Source: Microbacteriaceae bacterium
Lineage (GTDB): Bacteria > Actinomycetota > Actinomycetes > Actinomycetales > Microbacteriaceae
Direction of reading: 5' to 3'
Length of the DNA: 17,734 bases
Assembly: GCA_012719255.1 (NCBI GenBank)
Contig: JAAYAS010000109.1
Coordinates: 1-17,734 of the forward strand
The translations under genes and the position numbers were made by a program. Positions 7,786 through 15,659 of this stretch are shown in pieces. How positions within the stretch are numbered: position 1 is the stretch's first letter; each line of letters opens with the position of its first letter. The notes under the pieces are model-generated. The model was not told the DNA's origin and did not search any database. It saw only the letters and a list, made by a program, of their open reading frames with translations.

Positions 7786-7810
7786 GCCGCGACCGCGCCG
7801 CCCCGGAACG

Positions 7811-7851
7811 CCGAACGGGCGGCTCCCCGCGATGGGGAGCCGCCCGTTCGG
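7811..7851. terminator. Bidirectional hairpin terminator between WXG100 gene and groEL
   Basis: Two 18-base arms (7811-7828 and 7834-7851) are perfect inverted repeats around a five-base loop, GCGAT. The site sits between two convergent genes: the WXG100 stop is 25 bases to the left and the groEL stop 49 bases to the right. There is no U-tract on either strand, which is common for actinobacterial terminators. Confidence 0.8.
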
Positions 7852-7899
7852 GTGGCCGGCGCGCGCGTTGCGACGGTGCGCGCGTCGCGTCGGTGCGGA

Positions 7900-9522
<1,623 letters not shown>

Positions 9523-9532
9523 GGGTCGCTCC

Positions 9533-9820
9533 TCAGTCGATCACCGCGAGGATGTCGTCCTCACGCAAAATGAGATAATCGGTTCCTTCGATCTTGACCT
9601 CGGTCCCGCCGTACTTGCTGAAGAGGACCTTGTCGCCCTTCTTCACCTCGAGCGGCGTCACCTTCCCGTCCTCGTTGACGCGACCATTGCCGACGGCCTC
9701 GACCACTCCCTGAATCGGCTTCTCCTTGGCCGTGTCGGGGATGATGATGCCGCCCTTGGTCTTCTGTTCTTCTTCCAGGCGTTTGACGAGCACGCGATCG
9801 TGCAGCGGACGAACCTTCAT
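9533..9820 (-). CDS. groES: GroES co-chaperonin
   Basis: This 95-residue protein is the 10-kDa lid of the GroEL chamber. The start KVRPLHDRVLVKRLEEE, the mobile loop region TKGGIIIPDTAKEKP that binds GroEL, and the dome and C-terminal segment GDKVLFSKYGGTEVKIEG are all typical, and the length is the family standard. A ribosome site GAGGTAG lies on the minus strand at 9827-9833. groEL follows after 10 bases, the classic bicistronic order. No CIRCE inverted repeat is visible upstream, so HrcA control is not supported. A possible promoter lies at 9917-9945. In type it matches the proteobacterial N-terminal part of the downstream groEL, so it belongs to the right-hand genome. Confidence 0.97.
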   Translation of the reverse strand: MKVRPLHDRVLVKRLEEEQKTKGGIIIPDTAKEKPIQGVVEAVGNGRVNEDGKVTPLEVKKGDKVLFSKYGGTEVKIEGTDYLILREDDILAVID

Positions 9821-9916
9821 CGTTATCTACCTCGTGGCAGGCGTCCCAGCGCGGCCTCGCCAGAGGCCCGGGACGCGAGAGTTCACCGTTCGACCGCCCA
9901 GACGGGCGGCCGGGCC

Positions 9917-9945
9917 CCTTTAAGCAGCCCAGACCCGTGAATCAA
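9917..9945 (-). promoter_or_regulatory. Candidate groES-groEL promoter
   Basis: On the minus strand TTGATT (9940-9945) is followed after 17 bases by TAAAGG (9917-9922), or after 16 by TTAAAG. This gives a leader of roughly 90 bases before groES. The leader contains a small hairpin, CCGCCC/GGGCGG, around 9894-9909. The -35 box is fair and the -10 box weak. Confidence 0.3.
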
Positions 9946-9978
9946 GGGTCCCCGCGAAAAAATCCTCGCCGCCTCGCC

Positions 9979-10006
9979 TTGTCGGGCCCCCCGAGGGCGT
10001 GACAAT
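9979..10006 (+). promoter_or_regulatory. Candidate tadA promoter
   Basis: TTGTCG (9979-9984) and GACAAT (10001-10006) are 16 bases apart. The expected transcription start is only one or two bases before the tadA ATG at 10015, and no ribosome site precedes that ATG. The tadA mRNA may therefore be leaderless or nearly so. Confidence 0.3.
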
Positions 10007-10014
10007 GGGCCGCC

Positions 10015-10509
10015 ATGGAAGATTCCCGAGCCGACGAAGACCAGCGCTTCATGCGCGAGGCGCTCGCCGAGGCCGACCTCGCGGCCGCCGCCGGGGAGGT
10101 CCCCGTGGGCGCCGTGGCCGTCCGCGACGGCGTGATCATCGCCCGGGGCCGCAACGTGCGGGAGCGGAGCCAGGACCCGACCGCGCACGCCGAGCTCATC
10201 GCCCTCCGCGCCGCCGCGCACCGGCTCGGCACCTTCCGGCTGAGCGACGTCACCATCTACGTCACCCTCGAGCCCTGCCCCATGTGCGCCGGGGCCCTCG
10301 TGAACGCGCGCGTCGGCCGCGTGGTCTGGGGCTGCGACGATCCCAAGGCCGGCGCCACCAAGACCCTCTACAACATCGGCGCCGATCCCCGGCTCAACCA
10401 CCGCTTCGAGATGACCTCGGGCGTGCTCGAGCACGAATGTGCCGCCCGCCTGAGCTCGTTCTTCGAGGCCCTCCGCAAGAAGCCGCGCGGCCGCGCGAGC
10501 CGTCCCTGA
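10015..10509 (+). CDS. tadA: tRNA-specific adenosine deaminase TadA
   Basis: This 164-residue zinc enzyme converts adenosine 34 to inosine in the anticodon of tRNA-Arg(ACG), which allows one tRNA to read CGU, CGC and CGA. The zinc and catalytic site is complete: H58 and E60 in AHAE, and the two cysteines C88 and C91 in LEPCPMCAGAL. The N-terminal FMREALAEADLAAAAGEVPVG and the later VWGCDDPKAGATKTLYNI are TadA signatures that separate it from cytidine and guanine deaminases. The ATG at 10015 gives the standard length. It is divergent from groES and followed by two tRNA-Ser genes and the SRP RNA. Its expected substrate tRNA is encoded at 13206-13281. Confidence 0.96.
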   Translation: MEDSRADEDQRFMREALAEADLAAAAGEVPVGAVAVRDGVIIARGRNVRERSQDPTAHAELIALRAAAHRLGTFRLSDVTIYVTLEPCPMCAGALVNARVGRVVWGCDDPKAGATKTLYNIGADPRLNHRFEMTSGVLEHECAARLSSFFEALRKKPRGRASRP

Positions 10510-10540
10510 CCTGGGTCCCCCCTCTTCGGTCAGATGTGCG

Positions 10541-10568
10541 TTGACACGGTGGGGGCTTTTGCTAGCTT
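10541..10568 (+). promoter_or_regulatory. Near-consensus sigma-70 promoter of tRNA-Ser(CGA)
   Basis: A perfect -35 box TTGACA (10541-10546) is followed after 16 bases by TAGCTT (10563-10568), with an extended -10 TG at 10560-10561. The tRNA begins seven bases after the -10 box, so the primary transcript would start almost at the mature 5' end. The promoter may also drive the second tRNA and the SRP RNA. Confidence 0.75.
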
Positions 10569-10575
10569 CGGCCGC

Positions 10576-10665
10576 GGAGAGCTGGCCGAGTGGTCGAAGG
10601 CGCTTGATTCGAAATCAAGTGTACCGGCTACGGTACCAAGGGTTCAAATCCCTTGCTCTCCGCCA
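10576..10665 (+). tRNA. tRNA-Ser(CGA)
   Basis: The acceptor stem GGAGAGC pairs fully with GCTCTCC (10655-10661), followed by discriminator G and an encoded CCA (10663-10665). The anticodon stem CTTGA/TCAAG encloses the loop TTCGAAA, giving anticodon CGA (10610-10612), which reads UCG. The long variable arm (about 10619-10638) is that of a class II serine tRNA. The T-loop GGTTCAAATCC is normal. Confidence 0.96.
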
Positions 10666-10740
10666 GATGAGCGGGTCTGATTCAGGTCCCAGGACGAACG
10701 CCGAAGGGCGCGCGGCCTGGGGCCTGGGACAGACGAGCTC

Positions 10741-10827
10741 GGAGAGGTGACCGAGTGGTCGAAGGTGCACGACTGGAAATCGTGTGTGCCAGAAATGGTA
10801 CCGAGGGTTCGAATCCCTCCCTCTCCG
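10741..10827 (+). tRNA. tRNA-Ser(GGA)
   Basis: The acceptor stem GGAGAGG pairs with CCTCTCC (10820-10826), with discriminator G. The anticodon stem CACGA/TCGTG encloses CTGGAAA, giving anticodon GGA (10775-10777), which reads UCC and UCU. The variable arm is long, as expected for serine. Unlike the other three tRNAs in the window it is followed by CTGG, so CCA must be added after transcription. Confidence 0.95.
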
Positions 10828-10860
10828 CTGGTCGATTGCACCTTTTCGATTGACCTCGCC

Positions 10861-10880
10861 CCGTGATGGCCTCATCACGG
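10861..10880. terminator. Small perfect hairpin between tRNA-Ser(GGA) and SRP RNA
   Basis: CCGTGATG and CATCACGG form an 8-base perfect stem with loop GCCT, followed by TCTAT. It may end or process the tRNA transcript, or separate it from the SRP RNA that begins about five bases later. There is no strong U-tract, so termination is uncertain. Confidence 0.4.
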
Positions 10881-10884
10881 TCTA

Positions 10885-10966
10885 TGACCCCGTCAACGAC
10901 GACCCGTGAACCCCGTCAGGCCCGGAAGGGAGCAGCGGTAGCGGATCCCGTCGGGTGACGGGGTCA
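10885..10966 (+). ncRNA. ffs: Small signal recognition particle RNA (4.5S type)
   Basis: The core GTCAGGCCCGGAAGGGAGCAGC (about 10915-10936) contains the conserved asymmetric loop and the GGAA tetraloop that bind the Ffh protein. The ends TGACCCCGTCA (10885-10895) and TGACGGGGTCA (10956-10966) pair perfectly to close the long hairpin. The RNA targets ribosomes making membrane proteins to the FtsY receptor. It follows two tRNA-Ser genes. Exact mature ends are estimated from the pairing. Confidence 0.93.
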
Positions 10967-11113
10967 CTCAATTCTGGCGCGACTTCGGGCGTGGTTCGGC
11001 TGCGCGCGTGAGGCTCGCGTGCCATCACGCGCCGGCCGCGGACTTCGACCGCCACCCTCGCGCGCTCACGCGTCTGTGTGTGCAGCCCGAGGAAGGCCTC
11101 TTTCCTTCGGGTC

Positions 11114-11641
11114 GTGACCACCCGCATCGTCCTCCTCCGCGGCATCGGCGGGAACGTGCGGCCGCTCCCCGTGAAGGAGGCCGTCGCCGCCCTCGAGGAG
11201 CTCGGCCTCCGCCACGTCCGCTCGTACATCGGCACGGGCAACTTCGTCTTCGAGAGCCGTAAGCGCCCCGCGACGCTCGCTCGCGAGATCGAGGCGTGCA
11301 TCGAGGCGCGCTTCGGCTTCGACGCGCCGGCCGTCGTCCTCGGCGTCCCGGATCTCGAGCGTGCGCTCGAGCAGAATCCCTTCCCCGAGGATCAGCCTTC
11401 GAAGCTTCACTTCTTCTTCCTGAAGCGGCCGGCGGAGGCGCCGCGGCTCGACGAGATGGGGCGTCTCGAGGCGAGCGGGGAGGCGTTCGAGCTCCGCGAG
11501 CAGGTCTTCTACTTGTACGCGCCCCACGGCTTCGGCACCTCGAAGCTCGCGGTGCGCGTCGAGCGACTCCTCGGTGTCCCAGCCACGGCGCGCAATCTCA
11601 ACACCGTGCGGAAGGTCCTCGAGCTCGCAAAGGGAAGATGA
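11114..11641 (+). CDS. DUF1697 family protein
   Basis: This protein of 175 residues, counted from GTG 11114, matches the DUF1697 family, whose function is unknown. The family's opening pattern is visible as RIVLLRGIGGN, then ALEELGLRHVRSYIGTGNFVFES, and near the end the block AVRVERLLGVPATARNLNTV, where DUF1697 proteins usually have a TxRNWxTV-like motif. I preferred the GTG at 11114 because family members begin a few residues before the LLRGI strand; a GTG at 11078 would add 12 residues. The best ribosome-like sequence (GAGGAAGG, 11089-11096) is rather far from either choice, so the start is uncertain. No neighbour suggests a role. The gap of 147 bases after the SRP RNA holds nothing I recognise. 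Confidence 0.82.
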   Translation: MTTRIVLLRGIGGNVRPLPVKEAVAALEELGLRHVRSYIGTGNFVFESRKRPATLAREIEACIEARFGFDAPAVVLGVPDLERALEQNPFPEDQPSKLHFFFLKRPAEAPRLDEMGRLEASGEAFELREQVFYLYAPHGFGTSKLAVRVERLLGVPATARNLNTVRKVLELAKGR

Positions 11642-11833
11642 ACGACGTGTTCTGCCGTTCCTCTCGAAGACGCGATCGGAGATCGAGGGCCCACCGCTCC
11701 GCATGACCTTCGAAGCGCGACGGACCGAAGCACGCGTCGGTGATAGACTTCAAGAAGGTGCGGGGGTTTGGGTGCGGGGATCGCCGTGCCGATCGGCAAC
11801 CCTTGAGCTCCCCATGGGGGACGGAGCGAGACG

Positions 11834-12318
11834 ATGACGATCCCGAAGAACGTGGTCTGTTTGTGGTTCGACAAGGACGCGCTCGAGGCGGCGAAGTTCT
11901 ATGCGAGCGTCTTCCCCGACAGCGCCGTCGGGCGCATCGCGCGCGCGCCGAACGATTACCCGTCGGGGAAGGCGGGCGACGTGATCACGGTGGAGTTCAC
12001 CGTGCTCGGCATGCCCTGCATCGGCCTCAACGGGGGCCGGTCTTCCGGCACAACGAGGCCTTCTCCTTCCAGGTCACCACCGAAGACCAGGAGGAGACGG
12101 ATCGCTACTGGAACGCCATCGTGCAGAACGGCGGGCAGGAGAGCGAATGCGGGTGGTGCAAGGATCGCTGGGGCATCTCGTGGCAGATCGTCCCGCGCAT
12201 CCTCTCCGAGGCCTTGATGGGCGACGATCCCGCCGCCGCGCGCCGCGCCTTCGACGCCATGATGACCATGCGCAAGCTCGACGTCGCCAAGCTCGAGGCC
12301 GCGATCCGGGGCGCGTGA
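11834..12318 (+). pseudogene. VOC-family (PhnB / 3-dmu-9_3-mt-like) protein with a one-base frameshift
   Basis: The N-terminal part reads in one frame from the ATG at 11834: PKNVVCLWFDKDALEAAKFYASVFPDS, then GDVITVEFTVLGMPCIGLNGG. The family normally continues PVFRHNEAFSFQV, and exactly that appears in the -1 frame, followed by QEETDRYWNAIVQNGGQESECG, WCKDRWGISWQIVP and the usual tail to 12318. The break is at 12032-12040, where CGGGGGCCGG would need one more C. Restoring it gives 161 residues, the normal family length. These are small vicinal-oxygen-chelate fold proteins, often of unknown substrate. Because the rest is well preserved, a base-calling error in the G/C run is the likeliest cause; a recent mutation is possible. 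The gap 11642-11833 before it shows no gene. Confidence 0.85.
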
Positions 12319-12325
12319 GCGCGGC

Positions 12326-13036
12326 TCACCGGGCCGGCGCGGGCTCCTGCGCGTCGAGCCACGCGCCGATGACGTCGCGGGCGGCGGCTTCGAGCGCCGC
12401 GCCGTAGCGCGCGGCGTCGGCGCGGATGGTCCGAGGGTCGATGCTGGCGTGGCCGAGCTCACAGCAATGGCCGACGAGCCAGCGCTCGATGCGGCGCGCG
12501 TCGGCTTCGAGGTGGAACTGGAGGCCCAGCACCGCGTCGCCGAGCGCGAACGCCTGCTCCGTGCAGCGCTCACTGCTCGCGAGGAGCGTCGCCCCCGGCG
12601 GCACCTCGAAGCGATCGCCGTGCCAGTGCAGGACCGGGACGTGCTCGAGCGGTGAGAGCACCGAGCTCCGGCCCGCTTCGGTGAGGGTCAGCGCGCCGAA
12701 GCCGATCTCCTTGTGACCCATGGGGGCGACGGCTCCGCCGGAGAGCCGCGCGATGATCTGGGCGCCGAGGCAGATGCCGAGCACGGGCCGCCCGCTCGAG
12801 AGCCGCCGCTCGACGAAGCGGAGCTCCTCGACGAGGAAGGGATGGACGTCTTCGTCGTAGGCGCCGAGCGGCCCTCCGAGCGCGACGACGAGATCGATCG
12901 CGGCCGCGTCCAAGTCGCGCAGGTCGTCGACGCTCGGGTCGAGATAGCGCACCTCGTATCCGCGCTCGGAAAGGAGCGGCTCGAGCGTGCCGAGGTCTTC
13001 GAAGTGGACGTGGCGTAGGGCGAGGGCGGTCTTCAT
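12326..13036 (-). CDS. Class I glutamine amidotransferase-like protein (GMP synthase-like)
   Basis: This 236-residue protein has the class I glutamine amidotransferase fold, which releases ammonia from glutamine. The catalytic triad is visible: nucleophile C89 in VLGICLGAQ, and H175 and E177 in LQFHLE. GGPLGAYDED (about 54-63) is the oxyanion-side loop common to stand-alone GuaA-like amidotransferases. The ATG at 13036 is preferred over a TTG 21 bases upstream because GGAGGC precedes it at good distance and the fold begins at once. There is no synthetase domain and no obvious partner gene, so the ammonia acceptor, or a hydrolase role such as gamma-glutamyl cleavage, is unknown. It converges with the VOC gene, 7 bases apart. 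Confidence 0.9.
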   Translation of the reverse strand: MKTALALRHVHFEDLGTLEPLLSERGYEVRYLDPSVDDLRDLDAAAIDLVVALGGPLGAYDEDVHPFLVEELRFVERRLSSGRPVLGICLGAQIIARLSGGAVAPMGHKEIGFGALTLTEAGRSSVLSPLEHVPVLHWHGDRFEVPPGATLLASSERCTEQAFALGDAVLGLQFHLEADARRIERWLVGHCCELGHASIDPRTIRADAARYGAALEAAARDVIGAWLDAQEPAPAR

Positions 13037-13173
13037 CGGGGCGCCTCCGCTTCCCAACCCGGACCTCCGGACGGTAGCATCGACGGAGGCGCCCGCGTGA
13101 CGTCGCAGTCGCTCCCCGTGGATCCGGCTCGAGCCGAGGGTTGGCCCCGCGAGCGAGCCGAAGCGACGGAACG

Positions 13174-13204
13174 AAAAACGGGCCCCGTGGTGGGACCCGT
13201 TTTG
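13174..13204 (-). terminator. Rho-independent terminator after tRNA-Arg(ACG)
   Basis: On the minus strand ACGGGTCCC and GGGGCCCGT (plus-strand arms 13178-13186 and 13192-13200) form a 9-base stem with one G-T pair. A run of five T (plus 13174-13178) follows. It begins a few bases after the tRNA 3' end, as expected for a tRNA operon terminator. Confidence 0.85.
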
Positions 13205-13205
13205 G

Positions 13206-13281
<76 letters not shown>

Positions 13282-13341
13282 AGGGTGGGGCGAACTCTAG
13301 TCGTCGATCGCGCTCGGTCAACTCGATCGCACCCATTTTTT

Positions 13342-13434
13342 TGGCGGAGAGAGAGGGATTTGAACCCTCGGTACAGCTTTTCACCGTACGCTCGCTTAGC
13401 AAGCGAGTGCCTTCGACCACTCGGCCATCTCTCC
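13342..13434 (-). tRNA. tRNA-Ser(GCT)
   Basis: On the minus strand the acceptor GGAGAGA pairs with TCTCTCC, followed by G and an encoded CCA (plus 13342-13344). The stem CTCGC/GCGAG encloses TTGCTAA, giving anticodon GCT (plus 13398-13400), which reads AGC and AGU. The long variable arm is typical of serine tRNA. A run of seven A follows the CCA on the minus strand. Confidence 0.96.
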
Positions 13435-13444
13435 AAGAGCTTTC

Positions 13445-13482
13445 AAAAAACGCCCGGGGTGGCCCCCGGGAGCCGGCGTTTT
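13445..13482 (-). terminator. Rho-independent terminator after the SDR gene
   Basis: On the minus strand CCCGGGG and CCCCGGG form a perfect 7-base stem with loop GCCA, followed by CGTTTTTT. An outer AAAACG/CGTTTT pairing extends it past a bulge. It lies 32 bases after the SDR stop and just before the tRNA-Ser(GCT) 5' end, so it should insulate the tRNA genes from the upstream transcript. Confidence 0.8.
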
Positions 13483-13514
13483 AGCCCCGGGCACCCGAGC
13501 TGTCAACGTCGCCC

Positions 13515-14576
13515 TCACATCGGGACGGTACGTCGCCGGTCGGCGATCCGTCGCTGCCGCTCGATGCTCTCGAGCCCCGGCGTGGGGCGGGCGATCTTCC
13601 GGATGGCGTCGGGCCCCCCGAGGCCGCGGACCCACGCCGTGAGGCCGGCGAGGCCCTCGTCCACGCTCAGCTCGCCGCGGTAGTCGAGATCGCCGCGGGC
13701 CCGCGCTCCGTCGAAGCTGGTGCTGATGCCGAGGCGGTAGGCCTCCACCGGCTCGAAGTCGCGGGGGGGGCCGAGGCCCACCGAGCCGAGGACGCGGCGC
13801 CCGAGGAGGCCCGCCCCCGGCTTGGGTCGCGGGAGCCCGAGCGCCTCCGCGAGACCGCCCAGGAAGTCCCGCTGGAGCACCATCTGGGGATCGGTGACGT
13901 AATAGGTGCCGAAGGCCGCGAGGGACGAGAGGGAGGCCTTCTCGGCGGCCTCCGCGAGGTTGGCGGCGTGGGTGGTGGCCACCATGGTCGAGCCGTCGCC
14001 CACGAGCGAGAGGCGCCCCTCCGCGCCGAGCGCGGCGACGCGCGGGAGGAAGGTCCGGTCGCGCGGGCCCCAGAGCCAGCCGGGGCGCAGGACGACCGGC
14101 TCGAATTGGTCGCTCCCCATGCCGAGCACGACCTCCTCGGCCTCGTACTTGGTGCGCCCGATCCGCCCGAGCGGCGGTCGGCCGGGATCCTGATCCTCGT
14201 TCACGCCACGGCGCACGCGGCCGACGAGCGTGACGTCGGCGCACGAGACGAAGACGAAGCGGCGCACGCCCGTGCGGCGCGACGCGCGGATGAGGTTCTC
14301 GGTGGCGGCCACGTGCGTCCATCCATGGACCTCGAGCGGCGCGCGCTCGTCGGCGATGCCGGCCGCGTGGATCACGTGCGTCACGCCCTCGACGAAGGGG
14401 ACGAGCTCGCGCGGATCCGAGAGGTCGCCCACGACGGGCTCGGCGCCGAGCGCGCGGAGGGGCTCGGCGTCCTCCGGGCGACGCACGAGCGCGCGCACCT
14501 CCCGCCCCGAGGCGCGGAGCCGCTCGACGATGGCGGAGCCGGCGAGGCCGGCCGCGCCGGTGACGAAGAACCGCAT
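13515..14576 (-). CDS. NAD(P)-binding SDR/epimerase-family protein (3-beta-HSD-like)
   Basis: This 353-residue protein has the N-terminal Rossmann fold of extended short-chain dehydrogenases, with GAAGLAGS (7-14) as the dinucleotide motif, VVGDLSD (48-54) as the adenine-site acidic motif and VIHAAG (68-73). A strand with the usual serine follows (FVFVSCADVT, Ser111). The active-site tyrosine of the YxxxK motif is not where expected: the sequence reads IGRTKYEAEE, with Ile139 in the tyrosine position and K143 kept, where relatives usually have Tyr-x-Arg-Thr-Lys. LRPGWLWGPRD and the C-terminal region resemble 3-beta-hydroxysteroid dehydrogenase/isomerase-type proteins. It may be non-catalytic or use another residue. 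It lies 39 bases after recA on the same strand with no terminator between, so it may be read through from recA. Confidence 0.85.
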   Translation of the reverse strand: MRFFVTGAAGLAGSAIVERLRASGREVRALVRRPEDAEPLRALGAEPVVGDLSDPRELVPFVEGVTHVIHAAGIADERAPLEVHGWTHVAATENLIRASRRTGVRRFVFVSCADVTLVGRVRRGVNEDQDPGRPPLGRIGRTKYEAEEVVLGMGSDQFEPVVLRPGWLWGPRDRTFLPRVAALGAEGRLSLVGDGSTMVATTHAANLAEAAEKASLSSLAAFGTYYVTDPQMVLQRDFLGGLAEALGLPRPKPGAGLLGRRVLGSVGLGPPRDFEPVEAYRLGISTSFDGARARGDLDYRGELSVDEGLAGLTAWVRGLGGPDAIRKIARPTPGLESIERQRRIADRRRTVPM

Positions 14577-14615
14577 GTCCTGCGTCTACCAGCGCGGTCC
14601 GATCCCCTCAACCAC

Positions 14616-15635
14616 TTACGCCGCCTTCTTGCTCTCGGCCTTCTTGGCCTCCTCGGCCGGGGCGCCGTAGACGGCGCGCGTGAGTCGCTCGCGGAGCGCC
14701 GCGTCCTCGAGGAGCGCCAGGCGCGCCTTCTCGCGGCCCTGGCCCAGCGAGGTGCCCTCGAAGGAGTGGTAGGCCCCGCTCTTCTCGACGATGCCCTTCT
14801 GCACCGCCATGTCGAGGAGATCGCTCACCACGTCGCAGCCCTCGCCGTAGCGGATGTCGAACTCCGCCTGCTGGAAGGGGGGCGCGAGCTTGTTCTTCAC
14901 CACCTTCACGCGCGTGCGGCTGCCCACCGTGTCGTCGCCGACCTTGATGCCGCCCACGCGCCGCACGTCGAGCCGCACCGAGGCGTAGTACTTGAGCGCG
15001 TTGCCGCCCGTCGTCGTCTCGGGCGACCCGAAGGTCACGCCGATCTTCTGCCGGAGCTGGTTGATGAAGATCACGGCCGTGCTCGTGCGGCTCATCGCGC
15101 CCGTGAGCTTGCGCATGGCTTTGCTCATCAGGCGCGCCTGGAGGCCGACCTGTTGATCGCCCATCTCGCCCTCGATCTCGGCCTGCGGCACGAGCGCCGC
15201 CACCGAGTCGACCACCACCAGATCGACCGCGCCGCTGCGCACGAGGGTCTCGGCGATCTCGAGCGCCTGCTCGCCGTGATCCGGCTGGCTCACGAGCAGG
15301 CTCTCCGGATCGACGCCGAGCTTCTTGGCGTAGACCACGTCGAGCGCGTGCTCCGCGTCGATGAACGCGGCCACGCCGCCCGCCTTCTGGCACTCGGCGA
15401 TGGCGTGGAGCGTGAGCGTGGTCTTGCCGCTCGCCTCGGGGCCGTAGATCTCGATGATGCGCCCGCGCGGATAACCGCCGCAGCCGAGCGCGAGGTCGAG
15501 GGAGGGGCAGCCCGTGGGGATCACCGGCACCTCCTGCGCCGTGCGATCGCCGAGCTTCATGATCGAGCCCTTGCCGTAGCTCTTCTCGATGGCGCGGAGG
15601 GCTTCGTCGAGGGCCTTCAGGCGTTCTTTCAACAT
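14616..15635 (-). CDS. recA: RecA recombinase
   Basis: This 339-residue protein forms the ATP-dependent filament on single-stranded DNA that drives strand exchange and triggers LexA self-cleavage. The Walker A GPEASGKT (65-72) is perfect. AFIDAEHALD, the Walker B strand LVVVDSVAAL, the DNA-binding loop L1 region GEMGDQQVGLQARLMS and loop L2 INQLRQKIGVTFGSPETTTGG are all as in the family. The C-terminal domain ends in a short charged tail rich in Lys, Glu and Ala. The ATG at 15635 follows AAAGGAGTG. It starts 24 bases after the comM stop, suggesting joint transcription. No SOS box is obvious in that short gap. Confidence 0.98.
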   Translation of the reverse strand: MLKERLKALDEALRAIEKSYGKGSIMKLGDRTAQEVPVIPTGCPSLDLALGCGGYPRGRIIEIYGPEASGKTTLTLHAIAECQKAGGVAAFIDAEHALDVVYAKKLGVDPESLLVSQPDHGEQALEIAETLVRSGAVDLVVVDSVAALVPQAEIEGEMGDQQVGLQARLMSKAMRKLTGAMSRTSTAVIFINQLRQKIGVTFGSPETTTGGNALKYYASVRLDVRRVGGIKVGDDTVGSRTRVKVVKNKLAPPFQQAEFDIRYGEGCDVVSDLLDMAVQKGIVEKSGAYHSFEGTSLGQGREKARLALLEDAALRERLTRAVYGAPAEEAKKAESKKAA

Positions 15636-15659
15636 GATCTCACTCCTTTGCGAGGGGAC

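Noticed and set aside
9821..10014. CIRCE (HrcA operator) upstream of groES
   Set aside because: No TTAGCACTC/GAGTGCTAA-like inverted repeat is present; only a short GC hairpin is seen.
10541..10878. Small open frames across the tRNA-Ser genes on both strands
   Set aside because: They are translations of tRNA sequence and spacers, not genes.
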